Of a stretch of 64,000 bases of DNA, positions 9,903 through 20,308 are shown piece after piece. The position numbers and the translations under genes were made by a program. Under the pieces are notes generated by a model. The model had not been told where the DNA came from and searched no databases. It saw only the letters and a list, made by a program, of their open reading frames with translations. Every line of letters begins with the position of its first letter. Within the stretch, counting starts at the first letter, position 1. Source of the DNA: Flavicella sediminum (lineage in GTDB: Bacteria; Bacteroidota; Bacteroidia; Flavobacteriales; Flavobacteriaceae); the NCBI RefSeq assembly GCF_006381105.1, contig NZ_VDET01000002.1:434001-498000 (forward strand), read 5' to 3'.

Positions 9903-11624
9903 TTACCAATTATTATTTTGTTTAAGTTCATTGAACTTTAAAGTTTCGGCATTAGGAATAGGTAAATATATAGCGTGCGCTGGGTAATTTCTAATTTCAA
10001 CAGAAGGAAGTTCTACATAAGCAGACCCATCATGGAAATAACCACTTGCTGCTTCATTTAAAGCCATACCCCACCTTCTAAGATCCCAAAATCTATGTCC
10101 TTCAAAACTCAACTCTATACGGCGTTCATTTCTAATCAACTCACGCATTTGTTCTTTGGTAGTCATAGAAGCTAGGTAAGCATCAGGTTGCGTAATTCCG
10201 GCTCTTTGACGAATTGCCCCTAAAATATCACGTGCAGACATTCCATTAATCGAATGATCTGGACCATTAATTTCATTAGCTGCTTCTGCTAAAATTAAAA
10301 ACAACTCTGTATATCTGAAATACACGTTTACATGTCGCTTAGCATTTGTAGTTCCATCATTATTTATTCTTACATCTGGACGTAATAATTTTTTTAAATA
10401 ATATCCTGTAGTTGTAGAAAATTGTTGAATAGAATCAATTCTATCTATTTTTCCACCTACTCCAGTATTAATAGTTCCACCTGCATAAGAAGATCCATTC
10501 ACAACAACATATTTATCCAAGCGAGGATCTCTATTGGCATATGGATTTTGGGCATCGTAGCCATTTCCAGCTGTTGCAGGCAATCCATTTATCATTGGAA
10601 ATGCCATGACAAAATTATGTGTTGGATTAATTTCTCCTTTTCCATTTACAGATGGAGGAAAAATTCTTTCTTCATAAGTTGAACTATTACCACCAACAGA
10701 ACTACGCCATAACATTTCGCCACTAGTCAGATTGTCGTCGGTTGCATAAAATTCAACTCCTTGAGGATCCATTCCTGCAATTCCTCCAACCGTATTCAAA
10801 ACTTCACTAGCCATATCTGCAGCAACATCATAATAACCACTCTGACCATTTAAAAAAGAAGGACTTGCTGCAAAAAGAGCCACACGTGCCTTAAGAGCCT
10901 TTACAATTCTTCCTGAAACACGTAGGTTGTACTGCGCCCCATTTGCAACTTTATACTTACCGAAATCAACGTCTGAATACCATGCATCAACTGCTCCAGC
11001 ATCATCAGAATAATCGGTTGGCAATAAAGTAAGTGCATCATTAAAATCGCTCATAATAGCTTCAATAGAAGCCGTAAAGGATAAACGCGGTATATTAAAA
11101 TTACCATCGGCCCCAATAAACTCAGTAAAATAAGGAATTCCTAACAATTGACCTGAAGCATCTTCCCCCGCATGCGCTTGAAGCACATAGAAATGATGCA
11201 ATGCTCTCAAAGCCAAAGCCTCTCCTTTCAGTCGTTTATAAAACAATTCATTAATAACTTCGTCTCTATTCCATACAATCTCTCCTGCGTTAATAATTTC
11301 TAAAAATTGATTCACAAAAAACACTCTTTCAAAACTATTCCAACGTGAAGCAGGATTGTATTGAGCATTTAACTCACCTAATGCCATTCTTTTGTAGCCA
11401 TTGTTCAAAATATTATTTACAGCATCATCAGTGGCAGCTTCAGAAAATGAATACTGACTAATCAATCCTGAATAACCTTGCAACAATATTCCCTCAGCAG
11501 CTTGGGGTGTCTTACTTACATAATCAAAGTCTAACCTGTTCTCATCAATAGGCTCTAACTTATCACATGCAATCATGCCAGTAAAAACCAACACAACTAA
11601 AATATATTTTATTAAATTTTTCAT
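9903..11624 (-). CDS. SusD/RagB outer-membrane lipoprotein (PUL1, second pair)
   Basis: Glycan-binding lid protein of a SusCD importer, anchored to the outer leaflet. The lipobox is GMIAC (Cys20). The RagB/SusD fold is recognised from the TPR-like N-terminal helices and the C-terminal signature RRIELSFEGHRFWDLRRWGMA. At 573 residues it is of normal length. It follows the second susC by 22 bases and precedes the SusE-like lipoprotein by 35 bases. Confidence 0.95.
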   Translation of the reverse strand: MKNLIKYILVVLVFTGMIACDKLEPIDENRLDFDYVSKTPQAAEGILLQGYSGLISQYSFSEAATDDAVNNILNNGYKRMALGELNAQYNPASRWNSFERVFFVNQFLEIINAGEIVWNRDEVINELFYKRLKGEALALRALHHFYVLQAHAGEDASGQLLGIPYFTEFIGADGNFNIPRLSFTASIEAIMSDFNDALTLLPTDYSDDAGAVDAWYSDVDFGKYKVANGAQYNLRVSGRIVKALKARVALFAASPSFLNGQSGYYDVAADMASEVLNTVGGIAGMDPQGVEFYATDDNLTSGEMLWRSSVGGNSSTYEERIFPPSVNGKGEINPTHNFVMAFPMINGLPATAGNGYDAQNPYANRDPRLDKYVVVNGSSYAGGTINTGVGGKIDRIDSIQQFSTTTGYYLKKLLRPDVRINNDGTTNAKRHVNVYFRYTELFLILAEAANEINGPDHSINGMSARDILGAIRQRAGITQPDAYLASMTTKEQMRELIRNERRIELSFEGHRFWDLRRWGMALNEAASGYFHDGSAYVELPSVEIRNYPAHAIYLPIPNAETLKFNELKQNNNW

Positions 11625-11646
11625 TTATCTAAATTTTGTGATTAAA

Positions 11647-14600
11647 TTAAAATGACGTTCTTAAACCAAAAGTTAAAGATCTAAATTGAGGGTTTCCACC
11701 AATGCTCAACTGACGAATATCTCTATTTTTAGCTATTTCAAAAAGATTCGTTGCAGAAATATTCACACTAAAATCTTTCATTCCTAGGCTCGTACATACA
11801 TTTTTATCAAATTCATACGTTAACTGAGCTCGATTAATTTTAAAGAAACTCGTATCGTACATCCAAAAAGTTGAATTTCTAAAATTGTTCTGGTTTGCAC
11901 CTGAAGATAATCTTGGGAATGTTGCCGTACTCGCTGTTTCTTCAGTCCAACGACCTAAAACAACTTCTGAATATTTATCAGCTCCATCTACTCGGAAATA
12001 ATTATTCGTCTTCATTGCATCTCCTCCAAATTGCCCTGTACCAAGAACAAACAAACTAAATCTTTTATACTTTAAGTTCAAATTTACACCGTAAGACCAT
12101 GGACTACTAGCCATTCCAATTTCAACATTATCATCATTGTCAATGATGTTGTCATTATTTTGGTCTTTATATTTAATGTCTCCTGGCTGAACATCACCAA
12201 AGGCGGGTACATCTAAACCATCTTTTAAAACCAAACTACCATCTCCATCAGCATAAAAATCATCTACAGAATAAAATCCTTCGTCAACCAAACCAAAAAT
12301 TGCAGATGTTGGTTTCCCAACTCTATTTTGATAGGCATATTCATTTACTTCAGATCTTTTTGTTACTTCCACTTGGTTGTATAAAACATTAGCTCCTACA
12401 TTTACTGTAAAATCTTTAATCTTTTTACTATAATCCAATCCAAATTCAAAACCAGTATTTGTATCCTTATTGTAATTATCATAAGGTCTAAATGTATTGT
12501 AGTATGAAGGATATTGGTCGCTTAAAAACCCTACTTGCTTATCAAGTTCTGATTTAAAAAAGTTAAACTCTAACCAAATTGATTTCATTAAATAACTTTC
12601 AAAACCAATATTCAAATCAACACGTTCTTCATATCCTAAATTTAGATTTTCTCCTTGTGAAACGTTTTGTCTACTGTTTACTCGTCCATCTGCCCAATTA
12701 AAGTTTGATCCCTCTGAATAATTTGAATCATAGGTATAATACCCATTAATTCCACTATCAGACTTAATAATACCCCCTGAAGCTTTTATTTTCAAATAAT
12801 CCACAATGGTATTGTCCTTCAAAAACGGTTCTTCACTAAGAATATATGCTACTCCTAAGGTTGGTGACAAATCCCCTCTGTTACCTTCCGCCAATTTAAC
12901 AGAATGTACATAGGCTCCACTTAAATCAACAAACATTTTTTTCTTAAAATCATAAGATATATTAAGTCCTAGATGCGCATCACTATTTGGTTGAATTACA
13001 TTATTAATTGTTTCAGAATTCATATACCCTAAGAAGGTAGCGTCTATTGAATGATCTTCTTTAATTGTCTTCTTATAATTTAACAAACCATAAAATCCAA
13101 ATCTAGAGACAAAACCATTCGTTCCAATATTTTCGGTTAAATCTTTTTTGTCATCACCAAACGCTTGAAAATTAACAATTTTATCTTTATCCCAGTCGTT
13201 GTTATTTCGATCTACTTCATAGGTTTTAAATTGATTCTTAATCGTTACATTATATGAATCATAAAAATCAAAACTCAAATAGGTTTTAGCAGACAATCCT
13301 TCGGTAACTTTATCTAAATTAAAATTAATTGAATTATTGAACTGCGTAGAACGAAACACATTGTTCTGATATCCACCCGCAATTGCCATTGCAACAGGTG
13401 CATCTGACTGTAATGCTTGCGTTGATCCTAGAAGCATACCATTAAAGGTACGTGCCGAAGCTACTTGCCCAGCAAACTCAGGATCGTTACTTGTATCTAT
13501 CATACTTAAAGGTAACAATGGTGCATAAGCATTTGGTTTAAATGAAGTACCTGCACTCAATAAATTAGCTCTTGACGATCTATCTGAACTAATGATTGCA
13601 ACTCCATCAAGACTACTAGTAATCCAATTGTTTACTTTAAAATCAATATTACCTCTTACATTAAAACGGTTGGTACCTGCATTGATGTCTTCATTAATAT
13701 TAACCCATGCCTCATTTCCAGTCCAACCAACATTTACATAATATTGAGATTTTTCATTCCCTCCAGAAAACTCAGCTGTAACGTTTGTTGAGTTTACAAA
13801 AGGTTGAATAAACTCTTTAGAATAAAAGTCAACATCTGGATACTTAAATTTATTAGAACTTGTTTTGTATTCTTCTATTAGAGATTGGTCATAAAAATCA
13901 TCTAAGCCATCATTGTTTCTAGCCTCGTTAAAAAGCTCCATGTATTGGGTTGATCCTAAATAGTTAGGCAAAGCCAATGCAGTTCTAAAACCTGAACGCA
14001 CATTCACATTAACCTCTTTTCTATTTATTTTTCCTCGTTTGGTATTGATAATAATTACTCCATTTTTCCCTTGACTACCGTATAAAGCTACAGAATTCGC
14101 ATCTTTAAGAACCGTAATCTGATCAACCTCCTCCATATTTAATATATTTGGATCACGACCAATTACACCATCAATCACAAAAAGTGCATTCCCTAATCCT
14201 CTAACATTTGCGGAACCTTTAACTCCTAACATCAAACCATTGATATAATCTCTAACATACTGTGTATTATCAAACGTTAAACGATCTTTCGTGTTGATTG
14301 ACGAAATTGACCCAACTATGTTACGACGATCTTTATTGGTAACCCCCATTTTTAATTCATCATCTTCGGTAGCTAAGAATTGAGATTTCTCCAAAGTAAT
14401 ATTACCTGTTAAATCAGATATAACTATCAATTCTGATTCATAGCCCTTTTTACTAATAACAATAGACTCATCATTAGCCAGTTTAACTTCAAATTGCCCA
14501 TTAACGTCTGAAGACACTTCATCTCCATTAGGACTAAAAACAGTAACTCCACTAATAGGATTACCTTGTTCATCAACTATTGTTGCTTTTACATCTATTC

Positions 14601-14688
14601 CTTTTTTCTGAGCGTTTGCAACATTACAAAAGCAAAACAACATCAAGCATGATAGTGTAAACAACCTATATAATTTATTTTTCTTCAT
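11647..14688 (-). CDS. SusC/RagA TonB-dependent transporter (PUL1, second pair)
   Basis: Outer-membrane barrel that imports oligosaccharides with TonB energy, paired with the SusD at 9903. It has a signal peptide (1-27), a carboxypeptidase-like N-terminal domain (residues about 30-105, VDEQGNPISGVTVFSPNGD), a plug (DQITVLKDANSVALYGSQGKNGVIIINTKRG) and a 22-strand barrel ending in Phe. The usual TonB-box stretch EVVVVGYGTQKK is replaced by the divergent LKMGVTNKDRRNIVGS, unlike the two other SusC proteins here. Length (1013 residues) is normal. It lies 38 bases after the first SusD. Confidence 0.93.
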   Translation of the reverse strand: MKKNKLYRLFTLSCLMLFCFCNVANAQKKGIDVKATIVDEQGNPISGVTVFSPNGDEVSSDVNGQFEVKLANDESIVISKKGYESELIVISDLTGNITLEKSQFLATEDDELKMGVTNKDRRNIVGSISSINTKDRLTFDNTQYVRDYINGLMLGVKGSANVRGLGNALFVIDGVIGRDPNILNMEEVDQITVLKDANSVALYGSQGKNGVIIINTKRGKINRKEVNVNVRSGFRTALALPNYLGSTQYMELFNEARNNDGLDDFYDQSLIEEYKTSSNKFKYPDVDFYSKEFIQPFVNSTNVTAEFSGGNEKSQYYVNVGWTGNEAWVNINEDINAGTNRFNVRGNIDFKVNNWITSSLDGVAIISSDRSSRANLLSAGTSFKPNAYAPLLPLSMIDTSNDPEFAGQVASARTFNGMLLGSTQALQSDAPVAMAIAGGYQNNVFRSTQFNNSINFNLDKVTEGLSAKTYLSFDFYDSYNVTIKNQFKTYEVDRNNNDWDKDKIVNFQAFGDDKKDLTENIGTNGFVSRFGFYGLLNYKKTIKEDHSIDATFLGYMNSETINNVIQPNSDAHLGLNISYDFKKKMFVDLSGAYVHSVKLAEGNRGDLSPTLGVAYILSEEPFLKDNTIVDYLKIKASGGIIKSDSGINGYYTYDSNYSEGSNFNWADGRVNSRQNVSQGENLNLGYEERVDLNIGFESYLMKSIWLEFNFFKSELDKQVGFLSDQYPSYYNTFRPYDNYNKDTNTGFEFGLDYSKKIKDFTVNVGANVLYNQVEVTKRSEVNEYAYQNRVGKPTSAIFGLVDEGFYSVDDFYADGDGSLVLKDGLDVPAFGDVQPGDIKYKDQNNDNIIDNDDNVEIGMASSPWSYGVNLNLKYKRFSLFVLGTGQFGGDAMKTNNYFRVDGADKYSEVVLGRWTEETASTATFPRLSSGANQNNFRNSTFWMYDTSFFKINRAQLTYEFDKNVCTSLGMKDFSVNISATNLFEIAKNRDIRQLSIGGNPQFRSLTFGLRTSF

Positions 14689-14726
14689 TTTTTTTGTTTA
14701 TGTTAATTAAAACGAATTGTATAAAA

Positions 14727-16595
14727 CTACCATCCAGGATTTTGATCGAAACCTTCATATATTTGAGTTTGTTTAGCCTCAAATGGTATCCAATAATGTT
14801 TAGGATATTCACAAAGTCTTTCAACAAGTAACCTTTCTGTAAATGATGAATGGTCTTGTGGAAATTCAAAAGCTGTTTTCCTTCTATACTTTTCTAGATG
14901 TGCTACTCCCCAACGGCGCATATCTACCCATCTATGAGCTTCATAACTTAGCTCGACACTTCTTTCTCTACGCAATTCATCCATAAATTTATTTTTATCA
15001 GCTACAATTGATGGATGTACGTTTGGAATTCCTGCTCTAGTTCGCAATAAATTAATAGCACCTTCTGCCGTTAATGGATAAGAAGCAGGTGCTACAGTTG
15101 CTCCTTTAGAAGCATGCAATGCTTCCGCATACATTAAATAAACATCTGTAAGCCTCATTGGTAAAAGAGCTCCCATATATTGACCTATAATTCTATTCCA
15201 TTTACTATGTAATTCTCCATTCTCTACAGGATAAAATTTCTTACGCATGTATCCCGTTGTAGAAGGTTGGTTATCACTCCCTGTACTACGATGCTCACCA
15301 CCAGTAAAAAGCTGAGCTTGTTTATGTTTTGCCGGAATACTTGCTTTCGTTCCAATAGGATCTCCATCTACCACGATCCATCTATAAAAACGTGGATCAC
15401 GATTTTCGAATGGTTTCGTAGGGTCATACAATGTAGGTCCATAGTTTCCACTCATATCGTCTTCAATTGATAATCCATTAGACATCCCAAAATTGTTATG
15501 AATAAAATTATGTGTTGGACTAGAAATTTCGGACCCAGACCTACCGTGAATATCTCTATCCATTCCTGAGGTCATAAATCTTTCTGCTTGAGCGGTATTT
15601 CCACCAGGAGCAGATAAGATTAACTCCGTACCACCAGGCATCATTCTAGCTGCTGGTGTTTTCCAAAACACTTCATCATAATTATCCCAACTAGCCAAAT
15701 CATAACGTCCTTGATCATCTAATTTCAAAATCCCTGCAAAGGCATCAACAGCCATATCACACAGTTCGGTATCATAATCATACGTATTTATACCAGGTGC
15801 GTTATTAATTTTCATTAAAGGACTTGCCGCTAACAAAAGGTTTTTACCTTGAAAAGCATATGCTGCACCTTTCGTAAGTCTACCTCCATTATCTCCTAAG
15901 GTTTTTTCACCGTAAGACATTGTATCCCAATCAACAGGCAATAACTCAATTGCTCTTTTATAATCTTCATTAGCCTCTAAAGCACATTCTTTGTAGGTTG
16001 CAGGACGAGCTAAAGAAAAGTCACCCACTAAAACTTCTTTTATATAAGGAAAACGTCCCCAAAACTTCATTATTTCATTATGAAAATACGCTCTAAAAAA
16101 GTAAGCTTGCCCCAGAATAACATCTCTTTCTTCATCCGTTGCATTTACCATTAAATCAATATTCTCTATCACAATATTGGCATTACGAATTCCTTTTAGA
16201 CTTCCATCATAAACACCAGGTCTTCTAGATGCATTAGCTTGATTGGTATTGTTGTTGGTAGAACCTAAAGCGCTTCCTTTCCATGGCGTTAAATAACTGT
16301 AATTATCAGTTCTTAAACCATTCAAGTTTCCATTATCAATTTTATAACTTGGTTTCCATGTTCTGTTACCATGCGCATCATCACCATATAAGTAATCTTG
16401 AAAAGTATGTCCAGAGGTTCCGTAATCTACAACTAGTGCATACATTTCCTCTACAAATCCTTGTGCATTGTTAAAGGTTGAGAAAACCTCATTCTGATCT
16501 AAGTCAGATTCTGGCGCTTTATCCAAGTAATCCTCGCACGAATACGATAATACAAGTACCAGAATAAATAATATTTTTATTATATAATTTTTCAT
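14727..16595 (-). CDS. SusD/RagB outer-membrane lipoprotein (PUL1, first pair)
   Basis: Surface glycan-binding partner of the SusC encoded just upstream (12-base gap). The lipobox is LSYSC (Cys20). It shows the family's N-terminal EDYLDKAPESDLDQNEVF and C-terminal RRERSVELSYEAHRWVDMRRWG. At 622 residues it is slightly long for SusD. It differs clearly in sequence from the second PUL1 SusD, so the two pairs probably bind different oligosaccharides. Confidence 0.95.
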   Translation of the reverse strand: MKNYIIKILFILVLVLSYSCEDYLDKAPESDLDQNEVFSTFNNAQGFVEEMYALVVDYGTSGHTFQDYLYGDDAHGNRTWKPSYKIDNGNLNGLRTDNYSYLTPWKGSALGSTNNNTNQANASRRPGVYDGSLKGIRNANIVIENIDLMVNATDEERDVILGQAYFFRAYFHNEIMKFWGRFPYIKEVLVGDFSLARPATYKECALEANEDYKRAIELLPVDWDTMSYGEKTLGDNGGRLTKGAAYAFQGKNLLLAASPLMKINNAPGINTYDYDTELCDMAVDAFAGILKLDDQGRYDLASWDNYDEVFWKTPAARMMPGGTELILSAPGGNTAQAERFMTSGMDRDIHGRSGSEISSPTHNFIHNNFGMSNGLSIEDDMSGNYGPTLYDPTKPFENRDPRFYRWIVVDGDPIGTKASIPAKHKQAQLFTGGEHRSTGSDNQPSTTGYMRKKFYPVENGELHSKWNRIIGQYMGALLPMRLTDVYLMYAEALHASKGATVAPASYPLTAEGAINLLRTRAGIPNVHPSIVADKNKFMDELRRERSVELSYEAHRWVDMRRWGVAHLEKYRRKTAFEFPQDHSSFTERLLVERLCEYPKHYWIPFEAKQTQIYEGFDQNPGW

Positions 16596-16607
16596 TCCTT
16601 TTTCTTT

Positions 16608-19600
16608 TTAAAAATTCATATTAAAACCGAAGTTAAATCTTTTCAAGGTTGGATAATCTCCCCTGAAACTTGAATCTGCAGTTACACTACCGTTAAACTC
16701 TCTATCATCTGGTAAGTTTGTCCATAAAAACAAATTATTACCATTTGCAAAAATTTTAAGTTTACTAATCCCTAATTTTTCACACACACTTTTCGGAATG
16801 TCATAAGACAGCGAAACCGCTTTTAACCTCGTTAGTGATGCGTCATACCAGTTATCTCTTGGATTTGTAGCTCCTTGAGCTCTCCATGCAGGCTGAGTAT
16901 CCGTATTGTTAGGAGTTTGTTTTGTCCAATAATCTATGTCTTGTGAAAAAATCAAATGTGTTTGATTACCAAAAGTTCTGTTTCCAAAACTTCTCTGAGC
17001 ATTTTGTGTACCATACAATTGAGCTGAAATACTGAAACCTTTGTAACGAGCCCCTAAAGTAGCACTCCAATTACTCTGTGGACGATTTGTATAACCAAAT
17101 GGAGCATTATCAAAGGAACTGTTATAAACACCATCTCCATCAAAATCAACAACATCATAATAACCAACTCGTGTTTTATCCTGATTTGTAATTTGTGGTG
17201 TAGACATATAAATATCATCCCAATTCGTTAATATGCCATTAGGAATAGCCGATCTAGATTGCCCTATTGCATAACCCGCAAATTTTTGGTAAAAAGGTCT
17301 AAATTCAGGATCTTCTCTTTCAATAATCTTATCTCTTGAATGGGTGAAATTGAAGTTACCAAAAGCATTTATGCCATTATCAAATGTATGATTTCCAGCT
17401 AGTACAAGTTCAAATCCTCTTACCTCAACCTTACCTGCATTAAAATCAGGAGGTGCAGTTCCGAAGAAATCTGGTACACTACGATCTTCACCTCTAACAA
17501 TAATATTGTCACGATTTTCTCCAAAATAATCAAACTCAGCTGTTAGAGAACCATTTAACAAAGAAAGCTCTGCTCCGAAGTTGTACTTAACCGCTGTTTC
17601 CCATTGAAGATTCGGATTACCAACACTTGCCTCTTTATAGAAAACATATGGAGATCTTCCTGTATAGTTACTAGGTACTATGAATGCAGATCCTCCATTT
17701 TGCCATTGTGTTACGTATTTCCATCTTCCACTAAAATTATCATCCCCAACAACTCCATAAGAACCTCTGAATTTAAGTTTATCTAGCCAATTCACGTCTT
17801 CCATGAACGATTCGTTCGTCACCGTCCATCCCGCAGCTACAGAAGGGAAGAGATCAAAACGAAACCCTGGACCAAACTTTTCAGAACCATTATAAGCCCC
17901 ATTAAAATCAATAAAATATCTAGTGTCGTAGTTATAGGTTACCCTTCCAACCCAATCTTCACGGAATCTTGGAAACACACTACCTTTAGCAGCTTGTTGT
18001 CTTCTCATTAAGAATAAAGCTGTTAAATTATGCTTATCTGCAAAAGTTTTGTTGTAGTTAAATGACATATCATAAACTAACCTACGTTCTCGCTGACCGT
18101 TCTCTACACTTGAAGAACCTAATGTCCACGGAGTCTGAACAAAATCAAAATCGTTTACACCTTCAGGAGATAAAAAAGTCTCGTTATCCCCATCATAAAT
18201 TCTATACGTCAAATTTTCAACATCATTTCCTCCTCTATCAACCAAGGATTGTTTACTTCTCATATTATTATCAAGTGAAAATCGACCTTTAAAAGACAAA
18301 CCTTTTGTTATAAAGTCTAATTTTTGTTTCAAAATAAAATCCGTATTTACCTGAAAATTCTTAAATGTATCATATCCCGTATTTGTTAAACTTACAATAG
18401 AATTCGTGATCCCAAACCCATCATCCTTATATTGACCATACAAGCCGTCTGGATATACTGGGGTATACAAATTAGGTGCAATTTCATAAATACCATTAAC
18501 TACTGTATTTAAATTACTAGGTGTTTCTCTAATCCCTATATAACCAGAAAGATTTACAGAAAGCTCTGTACTTTTTGTAATCTTAAAATCAATATTACTT
18601 CGATAATTAAATCTCTCATAATTATACTCACCTAAATAGCCTTTTCCACTATCGTATTTTCCACCATCAAAAATATCATCAACCGTTTGGTAAGCTAAAC
18701 TCCCAAAATATTTGGCCGTATCACTTCCTCCACGAACAGATAAATTAATCCTATAATCTTGGGCAAAATCTTTCAACAATTCATCTTCCCAATTAACGTT
18801 AGGATACCTATAACTCTCTTCTAAAGAAGATGGGTTACGATATTTATCAACGATACTCATTGGAGTATAATCTCCCCATCCAATTGGTGAGATAGCTAAT
18901 TCTCTCATAATAGAACTATTCGCTTGCATTATTGCATCGTAAGAATCTAATTTTTCAGGTAGTTTAGAAACCATTTTAATGGTCGTATTTACTGCTAAAG
19001 ACAATTGAGCCTTTCCGGTTTGACCACGCTTCGTAGTTATTAATATTACTCCGTTAGCCCCCTCAACACCAAAAACAGCTGTAGCAGAAGCATCCTTAAG
19101 CACAGAAAGTTTTTCAATATCATTCATATCTATATCCGTCATAGACCTTTTTACACCATCAACAAGAACTAACGGACCTCCATCACCATTCCAAGAACTT
19201 TGACCACGAATAAATATTCGCATATCCGATTGACCTGGAATACCACTACCCTGTATAGTTGTAACACCTGGTAAGTTTCCTTGTAAAGCTTCTTCAACAT
19301 TTGAGATACCCGCTGACCTATCCAATAATTCTGACCCTTTTATTTGAGTAATTGCTCCTACTACACTCTCTTTCTTTTGTGTACCATAACCAACAATTAC
19401 TATCTCGTCCAATACTTCTCCACCTTCTTTTAAGGTTATATTAATTTTATTCCTTCCATTAACAGCTACCTCTTGCGAATCAAAGCCGATATAAGAATAA
19501 ACTAACGTACTTTTAGCACCTACAGCGATGCTATAATTTCCATCAAAATCCGTTATCGCACCATTTTTAGTACCTTTCTCTATAACATTTGCACCCGGCA

Positions 19601-19763
19601 ACGGTAATCCATCTTTATCGAAGATCGTCCCTGACACTATATTTTGAGCCTGCAGACTAATACTTGAAAAACTGGAAAGTACAAGCACAAGCATCAACAA
19701 GACCCCAGAAACAGGAAATCGTTTTTTTAATTTTTGCTTCATTTTAAGTTTGAGTTTTAACAT
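16608..19763 (-). CDS. SusC/RagA TonB-dependent transporter (PUL1, first pair)
   Basis: First gene of the PUL1 transport operon. It encodes a TonB-dependent oligosaccharide importer of 1051 residues. It shows a signal peptide ending near LQAQ (about residue 40), the carboxypeptidase-like domain (IFDKDGLPLPGANVIEKGT), a TonB box followed by EIVIVGYGTQKKES, and the plug motif VLKDASATAVFGVEGANGV. The ATG at 19763 gives an eight-residue extension before MKQKLKKRF, which is an alternative start at 19742. The regulatory box at 19918-19958 lies about 155-195 bases upstream. Confidence 0.96.
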   Translation of the reverse strand: MLKLKLKMKQKLKKRFPVSGVLLMLVLVLSSFSSISLQAQNIVSGTIFDKDGLPLPGANVIEKGTKNGAITDFDGNYSIAVGAKSTLVYSYIGFDSQEVAVNGRNKINITLKEGGEVLDEIVIVGYGTQKKESVVGAITQIKGSELLDRSAGISNVEEALQGNLPGVTTIQGSGIPGQSDMRIFIRGQSSWNGDGGPLVLVDGVKRSMTDIDMNDIEKLSVLKDASATAVFGVEGANGVILITTKRGQTGKAQLSLAVNTTIKMVSKLPEKLDSYDAIMQANSSIMRELAISPIGWGDYTPMSIVDKYRNPSSLEESYRYPNVNWEDELLKDFAQDYRINLSVRGGSDTAKYFGSLAYQTVDDIFDGGKYDSGKGYLGEYNYERFNYRSNIDFKITKSTELSVNLSGYIGIRETPSNLNTVVNGIYEIAPNLYTPVYPDGLYGQYKDDGFGITNSIVSLTNTGYDTFKNFQVNTDFILKQKLDFITKGLSFKGRFSLDNNMRSKQSLVDRGGNDVENLTYRIYDGDNETFLSPEGVNDFDFVQTPWTLGSSSVENGQRERRLVYDMSFNYNKTFADKHNLTALFLMRRQQAAKGSVFPRFREDWVGRVTYNYDTRYFIDFNGAYNGSEKFGPGFRFDLFPSVAAGWTVTNESFMEDVNWLDKLKFRGSYGVVGDDNFSGRWKYVTQWQNGGSAFIVPSNYTGRSPYVFYKEASVGNPNLQWETAVKYNFGAELSLLNGSLTAEFDYFGENRDNIIVRGEDRSVPDFFGTAPPDFNAGKVEVRGFELVLAGNHTFDNGINAFGNFNFTHSRDKIIEREDPEFRPFYQKFAGYAIGQSRSAIPNGILTNWDDIYMSTPQITNQDKTRVGYYDVVDFDGDGVYNSSFDNAPFGYTNRPQSNWSATLGARYKGFSISAQLYGTQNAQRSFGNRTFGNQTHLIFSQDIDYWTKQTPNNTDTQPAWRAQGATNPRDNWYDASLTRLKAVSLSYDIPKSVCEKLGISKLKIFANGNNLFLWTNLPDDREFNGSVTADSSFRGDYPTLKRFNFGFNMNF

Positions 19764-20308
19764 ATTAATTTGATTTATTTAGTTCACGCATTTAAAGCCT
19801 GGTATAACTGCATCGGTTTACATTTTTTAGTTCCATCATTAGTTTTAGTTTTAGTTTGAATAATTGATTAAAATAGTTTTACAATATGATCTCGAAAAAA
19901 TCATAATTATATGTTAACAATTTTACAACATATGCAAAATATTAGTGTCCTGTACTGTACTGTGAACACTCATTTTAACAATTACCTCTCAAAAAAAACA
20001 CACAAACACCTGATTTTATAAAACTTAAACATTCAAGTAGAAATTTCAAGTTCTTTAAAACAAAAAACACAACACCCCGCTTGTTAATAAATCAAGTAAT
20101 GAAAATACGAAACACATTCTTTCTAAACATAATTGTTTAAAAAAAACAGTTTGATTAGTTTCATTTATTATTTTAAGAATCAAGAAAAAGTAAGATGCAA
20201 GCTATCGGTTGCTTTGAAATTAGAAGGAAACAACATATTCAAGAATGCTCTTTTTACTCCAGAAGCATAACATCTCTTCTTGTTTTGAAAGTAGGCAATT
20301 AAAAAAAA
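19764..20308. other. 545-base gene-free stretch between PUL2 and PUL1
   Basis: This stretch separates the last PUL2 gene from the first PUL1 susC. It holds promoter C and a long untranslated leader of about 150 bases with alternating TTTAGTT tracts. I see no open frame, RNA gene or convincing terminator hairpin in 19970-20308. The end of the PUL2 transcript is therefore not defined. Confidence 0.5.
19918..19958 (-). promoter_or_regulatory. PUL1 promoter C (pentamer box plus -7) for the SusCD operon
   Basis: On the minus strand ACAGTACAGGACA (19958-19946), preceded by a further CAGTA unit, is followed after 20 bases by TAAAATTG (19925-19918), a -7-like element. It is the third copy of the PUL1 box and matches promoter A exactly over 13 bases. 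Confidence 0.5.

Noticed and set aside
8818-9909. SusE-like gene starting at 9909
   Set aside because: The extra 14 residues precede a perfect lipoprotein signal and overlap the susD stop, so the start at 9867 is preferred.
1-19763. Assigning PUL1 to fucoidan
   Set aside because: The fucosidases and FucP are all in PUL2. PUL1 has a rhamnosidase-sulfatase and a uronate lyase-like protein, which fit ulvan better.
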